Notes under the pieces: model-generated
The model's input: the letters and a program-made list of their open reading frames with translations, nothing else
Told to the model about the DNA's origin: nothing
Databases searched by the model: none
Shown here: in pieces, positions 1-10,034 of the stretch
Layout: every line of letters starts with the position of its first letter
How positions within the stretch are numbered: position 1 is the first letter of the stretch
Translations under genes and position numbers: made by a program
Assembly (NCBI GenBank): GCA_034620365.1
Contig: JAQGEQ010000192.1
Span: forward strand, 2,413,001 to 2,477,000
DNA: 64,000 bases
Source of the DNA: Pegea sp. RAD2-039
Lineage: Eukaryota > Chordata > Thaliacea > Salpida > Salpidae
Direction of reading: 5' to 3'

Positions 1-266
1 AGACTTTTTGAGCAGTGATAAAGAGATCACTAATTTCTTCTGGCAACAGATCATTAAACCTTTTGACGACTCTGTCCGGACAGACCATCACATCTAAAAG
101 ATCAGTTTAGAAAAATAACTTCATTTATATTAATCAAAATTTAATGATTTATAAGGATACGACCAGGTACAATTGGTTTCAAATTGACTAAAGCATAACT
201 CAAAGTTGATTTGTAGAATGTGTGACAAATGGGAATTAATTTTGTTCCAAATTGATAAGAGCTCAT
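1..266 (-). CDS. FHIT: FHIT, bis(5'-adenosyl)-triphosphatase (5' two exons, partial)
   Basis: Fragile-histidine-triad hydrolase, which splits Ap3A-type dinucleotides. Two exons are visible: 266-161 and 93-1, separated by a 67-bp intron with donor C|GTATCC and acceptor TTTTAG. The spliced product starts [12 protein letters not shown] and reads through [19 protein letters not shown] to [14 protein letters not shown], which follows the known FHIT order (FGQ.. / ALVNRKPVVPGHVLVCP / RFxDLxPDEVxDLF). The split His codon (C|AT) of the PGHV motif is restored exactly by the splice. The catalytic HxHxH triad lies beyond the left edge, so activity cannot be judged. A TTTTTTTAG tract 24 nt upstream of the ATG could be a 5'UTR or trans-splice acceptor. 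The identification is firm; only the missing 3' part is unknown. Confidence 0.93.
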
Positions 267-1429
267 TTTATTAGTCCTTAAAAGTACTACCTAAAAAAAT
301 TACTTAAAAAACAGGTTTAAAAATCTGATACAATAAATAATTTAATAATGTATCATTGTTATATATATAATTGAAATAACTATCATTCAATATTTAATCA
401 TTTGAGTTATTTTATACAAAGTTTAAAAGAATTATAAATCATTTTTAAAAATATTATTTTTTATCCTTAGAGTCCACCAAAAATTTACTAAGAAAAAGCT
501 TTGCAAAAAGTAAAGTTTTATTAAAAAATTTCATTATAAGATATATTTAACAACATACAATTTTTTTGTCATCTATTAGAAAAAACTTTTATATTACGAG
601 AAGCAAAATTATTTGTTGAGTTATTGCTGCATGCTAAAAGTGTTTTAATATAATTTTGAATTGATATATCATGATAAAACATCATTTGTATCCTAAGCAA
701 CTTGCATTGTAGAAGTTTATAAGCACTATGAGTTAAATGAAAAAATAATGCTTTTAATAGAAAGATTTTCTTTAGAAATTTTAATCCAAGTTTTTTTACC
801 AGCTTTTTAGTTTCTTTAAAAATTATTTAGTAAACTTTTGGAATAACAGCTTTAAATCTGTATAGCATTACGTTGTAAAGTCTACATTACTAGAGATAGC
901 AATTTACTTTCATAAGTGGGTAAGCACCAGTTGAGCTCAAGAAAAAGTATTTTTGTAAAATCTTAATTTGTATCTAAAATACTGTATATTTTCAAGATTG
1001 TATATATACAAATATACATATTACATATATTGTATATAATATACATAATTTTAGTTGAAGATCTTATAAACTAATGAAAATTATATTAAAATTATTGATC
1101 TTAGCAAAACTAGTTTTCACTATTTATTAAAGGGTTCTTTTCATGTAAAAATTAATTTACAAATAACAATTTACTGATTAATGAATAGTACTAGAAAAAA
1201 TGGTCGAATTCTACATAAAATATTTAAAAACTAAGTAAACTTAGAAAGTGCCTACATAAATTTATATGAAATTTTCGCCAACAGATGAAGTTGTCAATGC
1301 CCTAGTTCAAAATTAACTAGTTTTACAAATTTTATGTTATCATAATGCAATACTCATCCATGCAATACTATTGCTATTATTATTAATTAATTGGTGATTA
1401 ACTGATTTTTGCTAATGTCACATCAATTG
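267..1429. other. intergenic, no gene seen
   Basis: AT-rich sequence upstream of FHIT. I found no exon-like reading frame bounded by splice signals on either strand. Short TATATA-rich tracts around 1000-1045 look like simple sequence. Confidence 0.5.
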
Positions 1430-1930
1430 TTGCACATTCAGTAAAAGAATTACAGATGCTGATTGATCAGTTTTCATCAGCCTGTACAGACTTTAGAATG
1501 AAAATCAGTCCAAAAATTCCAGAAGTTCTTGGCCAAGGTGTAAATTTTACATTCAATCAACATCCATGGCTGTGACGTTGAGAATGTAGATAATTTGATA
1601 ATCTGAGTGAAGGACTGATGGAAAAAATATCGAATTGAAGGTCAACTAAATTATGGCAAGTTTAAAAAATTAAGTCTTATATAATCCGTCGAATTTGTAA
1701 AATTTAAAAGGTATCTAATTTTAAGAATCTGAGATGATGTTTATAGCTATCGTATTTTATATTAAGCTTCCTGCATACCAATCTCGTAAATGTTGCCTGA
1801 ACAGATTCAATCGTTTTGATATTACCAACTTGATTTGGCATCCATGCACTGGCATTGTATTTAAGAATGTATTCAAAATTGCGTTAAATTTAAAGAGATT
1901 GATAAAGAAGTATAGATCTTCAGAATTAAA
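1430..1930 (+). mobile_element. decayed non-LTR retrotransposon reverse-transcriptase fragment
   Basis: The plus strand at about 1440-1545 reads LQMLIDQFSSACTDF, then MKISPKIPEVLGQG. This matches the stretch downstream of the RT catalytic motif in many LINEs (LLDxFSxACxxFGLTISxKKTEVMGQ). About 30 nt further on VENVDNL appears in a shifted frame, matching the usual VVExFxYLGS. Around 1790-1850 another frame gives CCLNRFNRFDITNLIWHP, matching the (R)RLNxFHxRCLRxILGIxW block. Stops and frame changes between the blocks show the element is dead. No ends, target-site duplication or tail could be defined. A family cannot be assigned from this much sequence. Confidence 0.7.
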
Positions 1931-2933
1931 GGTATAAAATAAACAAGATTGATTGATTTTGGAAAGATTTTAGAAACATAAACGTGCTATTTAAATTCAG
2001 ATGATAGAGTAAAACTTTGTGGGCTGAAATCTGAGCTGCCATTTCATAGACAAGTTTTTTACAGTTTTTAGTGCAGTTTGAAGTTTTGAAGGATTGCAAG
2101 ATAATAGCTTAATATCATCTGCATTTATCAAAAAGTCTATTTGAATGTTCAGAAGAATATAAGGAATCAAAATGAAACATTCTCTGTTTCAAAAGATAAA
2201 AATAGCGGTTTTGACTGAAAAGCTTAACTATAAAACAAATTTCTCAGAATTTAAAAAGTTTTTTTAGCATTATAATTCTTCAAACTATTTAATAGCAAAC
2301 CTTTGAACAAGTACATGAAAAAAAAACAAATAATAAATTATTATGAATTTGTTTGGATTGGAAAATATCTTCCTACTGATTTTAAAATCTACTAAAATGT
2401 CTTGCTCCAAAGCAACACTTTTTTTTAAATATAAGCCATAATAGTATTAAAATGACCTATTCTTACAGCTTTTGAATACTCAGAAATGGGCTTTATGGTC
2501 CTGAATTTTTAGTTATATTTATCTTGCTCTTATAAGTTTAATGCTAACATTTATATCAGTAGTAATCAGTAATAAATAGTTTAAATGAGTTTAAAATGCT
2601 TGTTTTTATTTATTTATTTAAATATTTGTTGTTCATTAACCATATAACTTAGATAACACTTAATAACTCAAATAAACAACTCTGCAAAAAAAAATCTTAT
2701 TAAATTAATACATTGTTTTGTTCTTATAAAATCAAAATAACTTATTATATGGTTTTGTAATTATATGAATAGTTTATTTTTAAAATGGGAAACTTATAGA
2801 ATGGATTCTTGTATTAAATTTGATTAATTGTTCTAATTGTAAGATGTTTTTAATTATTCTTTGTATATATTTCGACTAATTTGTTATGTTCTATAAATAT
2901 TCATTAAAAATGTTTATTTAATTTTGTAGAAAA
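1931..2933. other. no gene seen
   Basis: AT-rich. It may contain the missing 5' exon(s) of MTIF3, but I could not recognise an IF3 N-terminal domain here. Confidence 0.4.
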
Positions 2934-4813
2934 ATGTTATGTAAAAGATATTTTATATTTTTTAGTCATGAACCTCAATTAATTGCTTCAGTACCTGCTT
3001 ATTTAACTAATTCCAGAAACAAATCAAAAAGACCATTAGGTTTGAATTTACTTAAAAAAAAAGCTTGTGTCTTTATAATTATTATTTATTTTTAATGTTT
3101 ATTGTTAATATATTTTAAATAATTATTATTATTACATTATTTTAGCATTACTTTTTTCATTTAGATGCAGAAAAAAGTATAGTTCTCAGAAAAACTAAAG
3201 TCAATGATCATGATCTTGATTATAGAGCTAAACAGATTGCAAATTGGATATCTACTGGGAAATCTTCAGAATTCTTACTAAAACCCAGGCGTGGCTTCAG
3301 TGAAGATGACCAAAAGCTAATAGTAAGATTTCTAACTGCTAACAATTTTACATTTATGATATTTAATTGCTTTTAAATGCATACTATTGAATTTGGTTTG
3401 CTTAATTATTATTTCCATCTTGCTTTATTGAGATCAGAGGTTTTTTAGCAAGATCTAAGAATAAACTTTTAAAAATCTTATTGGCAACTTACTTGTTTTA
3501 TCAATTTCAAAATCATGCACAAAACTAGCATTTGTAGCCACAAGTATTTCCTCTTTATGTTACTTTATGAAACTTATTGTGAAAAATGATTGTCTACCAA
3601 TTCTAAAATTATATCATGTTATTTTTGTTGAATTATTTGGTTATTTATAAATCATGTATTTTCTTGTTATTATTATTTTACTTTTACATTTGTATATTTT
3701 ATTAATATTTATTGTGTTGCCCGCTTTCAGTTTTTACTTTTTTATTTTCAAATCAAGTTTGCAAATAACTGATCCAAATGATATCTAATGAGATTTCAAA
3801 TAAGTCCTTAGCACTAACAAATAAATTGATTTTAAGCAAATATTTTTACCTCTCAAAAAATATCATGTATCCAAAAGACATCTACAAAATTGATCACTAA
3901 GATGATACAAGAAAAGCAATTGATAATATAAAATGTTTGACGAAACTTCAATCACAAAATAATCTCAACGTGGTAGCTACAAGTCAATTTTTCTTAACTT
4001 GGTAGTAACTATTAGAAAGCAATTTTATTGGAAGGGAGATAAGTTGCCATACGAGGCAACAAAATAATGGTTTACCTGTAAGTGGTTTACCTCGCAGACT
4101 GTCTCAAGGCTTCTATGGACATCTGTTTATCTACGGATGCAGCTATATTTCCACTTTCCTAACTTACCGGTCTTCAAGTTAGGGCTCCAACTTTTTTGTG
4201 CCCAGGGACCTTTCCACTTTACTACAACACCCAACGTTTTCACTCCATTTCTATTCTTCGCCCAACTAGCCACTTTCGGGGCGTTTAGTTAGAATTTCAG
4301 TTAGAATACGAGAAACTCCTGAAAGATTTTATCTGCATCTCACAAGTGTTTTATCAAAACAACTCTGAAATTGTTGAAGTGTAACTTTTTTAATCTTAAT
4401 TTTTGCACTTTTTTATATCCTACAAATAATGGATATCACTTTTTCTCATCTTAAATACTTCAAACATTTGTGAGCAACTTTATTCGAGTAAATCATTTTT
4501 GCATCTAATATTTTACAGCAGAAAAGCTGACTGACCTACAACTTTTGTGAGCGATTCTGTTTCTAAATGAACTGAATAATTTAAAAGCATTTTTGAATCT
4601 TTATTTATTGTAAATATTTATTATCTTAATATATTATCTTATTTCGTGAAAACCAAAATGAACAATTTCTTCTATTTTTAGCAACATATAGAAAAATACA
4701 CGAAAAACGCCGTTGAGGAATCTGTCCATCAAAAAGTAAACGTGAAAATCGTGAAAAATGATCAAATGTTGAGGATGCTTTTTCAAGGACTTGCTAAACC
4801 TATAGATGACTAA
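2934..4813 (+). CDS. MTIF3: mitochondrial translation initiation factor IF-3 (C-terminal domain)
   Basis: Exons 2934-3039, 3165-3322 and 4682-4813 join in frame to a 131-residue product. The block VNDHDLDYRAKQIANWI matches the start of the IF3 C-terminal domain in animal MTIF3 (HDLDxKxKQIxxWI). It is followed by a KPRRG loop and a last exon with KVNVKIVKNDQML before the stop. IF3 binds the mitochondrial small subunit and keeps it free for initiation. The N-terminal IF3 domain is missing. Either upstream exons were not recognised, with the first coding segment really an internal exon starting after TTTTTTAG at about 2965, or the gene encodes a short form. The ATG at 2934 directly follows TTTTGTAG|AAAA, so the 5' end is uncertain. 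Intron 2 (1.36 kb) holds a repeat-like island. No prokaryotic features are expected and none are seen. Confidence 0.78.
4020..4330. repeat. unclassified GC-richer repeat-like island in MTIF3 intron 2
   Basis: This stretch is clearly less AT-rich than the flanking intron and has no open frame. It contains an 8-bp inverted repeat (CCTAACTT at 4158-4165, AAGTTAGG at 4176-4183, 10-nt loop). The reverse strand has a phrase like GTTGGAGCCCTAAC, resembling GTTGGAGCCTTGTA in the repeat at 37.2 kb. The relation is weak. It is probably an old SINE or other interspersed repeat. Confidence 0.35.
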
Positions 4814-6126
4814 CTTGTTGATTTATTATTTGATTGATTTAAATGAAATATTTGTTTATTTATCTCTAATAGAATTTTTAACGTGAATGCATATTAACTT
4901 CTTTTGATGACTAGATGTAGAATATTACAAATATATAAAATTCATTTCACAACTTTTACTTCATTTAAAAAAAAATTTAACCAATAATACAAACAAAACT
5001 TATTTTTATGAACAAATGCTTTCTCAACATAAGGTGCAGTGTATTTTAGATCTCGAAATAAGAGACTAACTTGTCCTTGTATCTTCTACTCCATACTAAA
5101 TAATCGACGCAACTTGATGACAAACTTTTTCATAAAAAGTAGAAAATTTCTCTAAAAACTAAAAATTTTCGGTCAATTTTGAAAATGTTAGAGAAATTAG
5201 TTTTTTTTATCTTGTTGGATGGTAAATAACCCTTTTTTTTAATAGAAAAGATTTAAATTTGGTTTTCTTGTTGAAGCTCATAAAATGATTATTGATAACT
5301 ACAATTTATTGAAATTTTTTAACTATATCGTCAAAGTGATGATTTTTTTTGCTAGAAAACAGCTGAATAATAAATAAATTGCTGAGTTACTTGTAGCAAC
5401 TAACTTAATTTACATTCTGTCAAGTTTATTGATCTTTCTGGAGCTTGTTAAATATTTGGTGTTACGTGCTATTGCACAAATATTAAACACTTTCATTAAA
5501 CTATAAAATTTGAAAGTAAAAAATGTGAAATAAGAAAAGTTAAATAATTCTAAAGCTTTTTGCCAGTATACAATTAAACACAAACTTTGGATCAGTAAAA
5601 CCGTTGAAAAAATCGACTTTATCTCCATAATTTGCTTCAAAATTACTCTAACTTCGAAAGTTTATTTTTTTAACTTTTGTTAATGGCTCTTATTTAAATC
5701 CTCTAAAGTTTACAAAGTTGTAAATCATAATTCCTAAGACTTTGATACGTTGAAATAAAACAAACCACACCTTCAGTCTGATGTTAACAGACTTCATAAC
5801 TAATTGAAAAAGGAAAAATCAATAAATGTTGAATTGGATATAATTGAAAAAATTGATAACAGCTTTTTAAAATTAGATTTTAAGCTTTTCAAACAAAAGA
5901 AAATTGACATTTGAGAAAAACAGTTTCAAAAAACATCAAACTTCAGTAAACTATTCACAGGTAGCAAAATTATGATCTGAAGAGTCACTTTGGATAAAAT
6001 CGTATGATTAAAAATAATAAAAACGATTGCAGGAATTGATAATTGTGCAGCTAAAAAATTAAAATGTTCAAAAAATATAAAAGCGAACCTTCAAGAAGAA
6101 AAAAGGCAGATTTTAGTCTAAAAGAA
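4814..6126. other. intergenic, no gene seen
   Basis: AT-rich DNA between the convergent MTIF3 and four-pass protein genes. Open frames here (for example 5410-5640, minus) show no family motif and no splice context, so I regard them as chance. Confidence 0.5.
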
Positions 6127-7027
6127 TTACAAAGAAAAAATATCATTATCGTTGCCTTTTGGCCCTTCAATAAACTCATTTTTTTCGCGAATCTTTTTAG
6201 CATCAGCCTTAGCAACAAAAGAAGTAATAAAACCAGCAACTGCTGAAGCTACTGCGCCAGATAACAACCAAAGTGATAACCCAGGTGTAGTGGAAGTTAT
6301 TTCATATCCCTAAAAAAGATAATATAAGTTGGTTACTTTTAAGAAATATAAAAACTAACTTACTCTTTCAGATGTTATATCAGAACCACTTTCAGGTAAA
6401 GATGAAGGGTATTCAACAACTAAAATAACTACCCCCATAATTATCGCCAGAACACCAAAACCAACTGCAAAAAGAAGATTTAAAAAAAGATAAATTAACT
6501 CTTCTATAAATTTAAAAGCAAATTTACTTATCACACTGAAGTAGATTGTAAAAGCTGTTACATCTGCAAATGTTTGATAGGGTTTTGAAAAAAGATTGTA
6601 AATTGCCACAGCTAAAGCTATAAGGCCTGGTATAAAGAAGGCAAATTCTGATGCTAGCATCGCATAAATATATCCAGAATTTATATCCAACTTATTACTA
6701 TCAAATACTGAAAATAAAAGTCATTAAAAATTGTGTAAGAGGTGAAATCAGTTGCTTACAACTTAACTTGTCAGCTACTTCACCAATACAAAGACCTTCA
6801 GGATGTTGCTGGCATTCAAATGTCCCATAAATTCGATTGATTGTACAATTGCTAAAAATTTAAAATAATTACAAATAAGCTAAAATAATTAATTGAAGTT
6901 AAAAATAACTTATAAACCTTTTCTTAATCTTTTGTTCAGTAAAACTATTGGTTCCCATTGAAGCTGCCATTAAAGCTATTCCTACAGCAGCAAAGGCAAA
7001 AAAAAGAAAAGCAAAAACAGTTCTCAT
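6127..7027 (-). CDS. four-pass transmembrane protein, claudin/PMP22/clarin-like topology
   Basis: Five exons (7027-6918, 6851-6760, 6707-6528, 6464-6364, 6309-6127) give a 221-residue protein, with GT donors and AG acceptors throughout. It has an N-terminal hydrophobic segment (VFAFLFFAFAAVGIALMAA), then a 60-residue loop with three cysteines. Two further hydrophobic segments follow (around FFIPGLIALAVAIY and GFGVLAIIMGVVILVV), then a loop and a fourth segment (LSLWLLSGAVASAVAGFI). The short lysine-rich tail ends in DIFSL. This layout is that of tetraspan junction or vesicle proteins. The claudin W-GLW-C-C signature is absent, so I do not assign a family. ATG lies 4 nt after TTTTTGTAG, an acceptor-like site. 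Function unknown; plasma-membrane location is inferred from topology only. Confidence 0.8.
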
Positions 7028-8255
7028 AGTTCTACAAAAATCTAATACTAAACGAAGTATGAGTCAGTAAAAAACATCAAATTAGTTCAATGGATATTGA
7101 ATAAAAATGTATTTTGCTTTAAATAAATTAATTTTTATTTCATAATTTAAGTTTTGCATAAAACATTTTTACTTTTATTAATCAGAATTTACATCAAAAT
7201 TGTTTTACTATATTCATAAGCTTGTAAATGATATTTTAAAGTTGTTGAGATATTAAATAAGTTGAAAATTATTCTATCCATTATTTTTTTTTGTAAAATT
7301 AAGCTCTATTTTAAATCATAAAACATTTAAAAAAGATTATGCCATCAATATATGAAGTCAAATCGTTTATATACTTTCGGAATAACGCATGGCTATAGAT
7401 AAGAGATCATAGTTTTTATAGAGAAAATAATATGATTATAAAGAAATTAGATCAAATGCTCACATTATATATTTCTCATTATACTTTTTTTTTAGATACA
7501 AATAATATTAAAAAGAAAATGTCACCAAAATATTCTTTTTAAATTGACAAATACATTCAAAGAAAATTCACACAAATATTAGAAAAACTTAACAATTGAA
7601 TTAATTTTTTTTTATTTTTAATCAAAACTTCATTAAATTTCATTTTCTAATTGAATATAATTTGTTGATAGTTTGATATAAATTGTTGGAAAACATTTTC
7701 TTTTACATTGAAGAAACAAAATATATTATATAATGATTTATATACGTTTTATCATACTAAAACAAACAAAACTATTAAGCTTTAAGGAATATTTTTATTA
7801 AACGATATTAATAATTGATTAAGTTAGTTTAAATTTATCTATTAATTTATTAAAAATGAATAGGTATATTAAAACTTTCAAACTCTCTTTAAATCAAAAT
7901 TTCGCATCTTTAAACTTCTGGTATTTGAAAATTACTAAATCCCAAAAAATAAATTACAATAGCAACTCATATCCAGTAAAAGTACTATTTATAGAGTTGT
8001 TTAATCATTGACAACGATAATGAGACTAAATTGAGTTTTAAATGAAATGGAATACTTTTATTATTTAATAAATTTCAAGTTGTCTTTTCTCAAATTTAAA
8101 TTCTTACTTACTATTGCGTGATCAAACTATTTTTTTATAAAAATGTATAGATTGTAATTTTAAAGTTTATTTTACTTACAAACAGACAAGTATTAAACTA
8201 GCTTTTAAGATTTATTCTGTAAATTGATTACCAAACAAGTCAAGTACTGAATATA
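7028..8255. other. intergenic, no gene seen
   Basis: Very AT-rich sequence upstream of the four-pass protein gene. No exon-like frames, repeats or RNA genes were recognised. Confidence 0.5.
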
Positions 8256-8740
8256 ATGAAAGTTTTATTTACAGCAAACCTTTGTAAATGTCATTTTTTA
8301 AGAAAGCTAAAGATAGAATTTCATTCCCTCAAGTTATATCAGCTCAGACGACACACATTACATCTTAATAAGCCCATATCACCTGGCACAATAATCAAAG
8401 CGAATTTTTTCTCATACTACACAATTAGTACATGGAACCAGCTGCCATCAGACATTGTCATGTCATAATCATTCGCGTTGTTCAAAAAGAAGTTGAACCG
8501 TTATGACATTGCCAACACTGCTATTTCTAAACTGTGAGTTTTTCCTTTTTTTAATATTATTATAACTCTATGTAAGAATTATTCACTGTTATATGCTTTG
8601 AGGGCTATCGAATTGCCATGTGTTACATCTTTTGCTTTCTATATTTTTGACTAAATAGATGTTATTTGTGAGATTGTGTGTTAGCGAGAGGTGATCTCTT
8701 CAGGCGCCCTCCTTCGAATTAATTGTAATAAATAACTAAA
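8256..8740 (+). mobile_element. 3' end of a non-LTR retrotransposon (ORF2 C terminus plus 3' tail)
   Basis: The plus strand reads LRRHTLHLNKPISPGTIIKA, then FSYYTISTWNQLPSDIVMS. A stop follows, then SFALFKKKLNRYDI. This is the usual C-terminal end of jockey/CR1/L2-group reverse transcriptases (xxxTIxxWNxLPxxIVxSxSxxxFKxxLxxY). Downstream, at 8598-8735, is a conserved non-coding tail ending in GTAATAAATAA. The same tail recurs at about 34645 and 47318, so this is the 3' end of a family, truncated at its 5' side. The in-frame stop shows that this copy is inactive. Confidence 0.75.
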
Positions 8741-9065
8741 CTTAGTATGGAAGATGGGTTATTTTACTTTATATTTCAAGCTTTATATGTGCATTATTAT
8801 TGCTTTTAAGCTACTATTTATCAGGTATTTGATAATTTGCTAGTTGACAAAGATTGAAAGCTACTTACCATTCAGTAGTAGAAATCTTTAGCTTGTGGTT
8901 TGTTTATAGACCTGTATGTAGAGTCACAATTTTATTTAAAAATTTGTAATGCAGTTCTGATAACGGATTTTTATAACTTCCGTCACAACAAGTAAAATAG
9001 CAATTAAAGAGTTTTGTTTATAGATTAACATTAACTTTAATCTAGCATTATATTTCCTTGTAGCA
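8741..9065. other. no gene seen
   Basis: AT-rich spacer between two repeat fragments. Nothing recognisable. Confidence 0.45.
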
Positions 9066-9595
9066 TCAATTTACAGTATGTTTGTCACAGTAGAATACTG
9101 GTAATCCCCAAGCACCTAATGAGAAAGGCAAACTGTGGCGGAACAACACCTTATTGGTCGGGGCTATCCAGCGTAAGGCAGGCAGTGGCTGTTTAATGAG
9201 ATGAGTACATTCCTCCAACCGACGGAAGCTACCCCTGGCGCCCGTCTCTTCGTTAAACGAGATTAGGCTTATAACCGGAAACTGTGACTTCTCATTTTGG
9301 TTCGACGCTAAGAAAGCGAAGCTAAAGTTTTCTCTCGAAAGCACAAAGCCAGGGCAGAAATTATGGAAATCCAGTTGTCGCCATGCAGCAGGATTCCACT
9401 CTCCACGCCAACTGGGTGTGCAGCGGAACAGAAGGACTGTTACAGCTACGCCTAGGTGGCATCGCAGGAGCTGCCAGAACGACACTGATTACAGTGATAA
9501 ACTGTCCGAGTGGGGCTCTAACTTAAATTATGAGTTTTGCGTCTCCTAGAAGTGTTGTAATAAAATAAACTCATAAGACCCTTCTACCCGGGTTT
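9066..9595 (-). repeat. interspersed repeat related to the 37.1-37.4 kb element
   Basis: Read on the minus strand, this stretch aligns for about 250 bases with 37114-37360. Shared phrases include ACAACACTTCTAGGAGA, TCACTGTAATCAGTGTCGTT and CTGGCAGCTCCTGCGA, plus the stretch around GTTGGCGTGGAGA-TGGAATC. The base composition is much less AT-rich than the surroundings. A 139-codon open frame (9066-9485, minus) covers it but carries no family motif, and the other copy has stops in that frame, so I do not call it a gene. The right border near 9595 abuts LINE-derived coding sequence of opposite sense. Confidence 0.72.
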
Positions 9596-9830
9596 TGTGG
9601 ACTTTTCCTTGTTGGAAGGGAGCTATCTGAAGGTGAACGAAGCATCGGTCGTCCCTGTCTACGTTTCGAAGGTACCTGTAAGCGTGATATGAAATCGCTT
9701 AACATCAATACTAGTAACTGGTTAGATATAGCAGCGGACCACTTCGTAAAGGGCTCTCTACTTCGCAAACAAATAAAGGAGATAGAAGAAAAAACAGCTT
9801 TAAAGGAAAGAAAGAAACCCTAAAGACTTT
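9596..9830 (+). mobile_element. C-terminal fragment of a LINE reverse-transcriptase ORF
   Basis: The plus strand reads ELSEGERSIGRPCLRFEG, then TCKRDMKSLNINTSNWLDIA, then a Lys/Glu-rich end and a stop at about 9822. This matches the very conserved C-terminal block of a widespread LINE group (GxRxxGRPxLRFKDxxKRDMKxxxIxxxxWExxAxDR). Its RT body is missing upstream, replaced by the repeat at 9066-9595. The copy is truncated and not mobile. It may be the same family as the RT fragment at 1430-1930, whose blocks belong to the same kind of protein. Confidence 0.72.
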
Positions 9831-10034
9831 TTCTATTCTACTTCACCGTGTCTTTCTCGTACATTTGCTCCGCATTTAATAAAAATAAAACTTATAGTAA
9901 CCTGAAAAATTTTTACCTTCATGATATAACTTCATGATTATTATCGTGATTAAGTTTTATTTAATTAAAATCAATATTAAAAAAGTAAAATTGAAAACTT
10001 CAATCTATAATCATGATTTTATTTAAACATTAAT

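Noticed and set aside
9066..9485. 139-codon minus-strand gene
   Set aside because: It lies within an interspersed repeat whose other copy is not open in this frame, and has no family motif.
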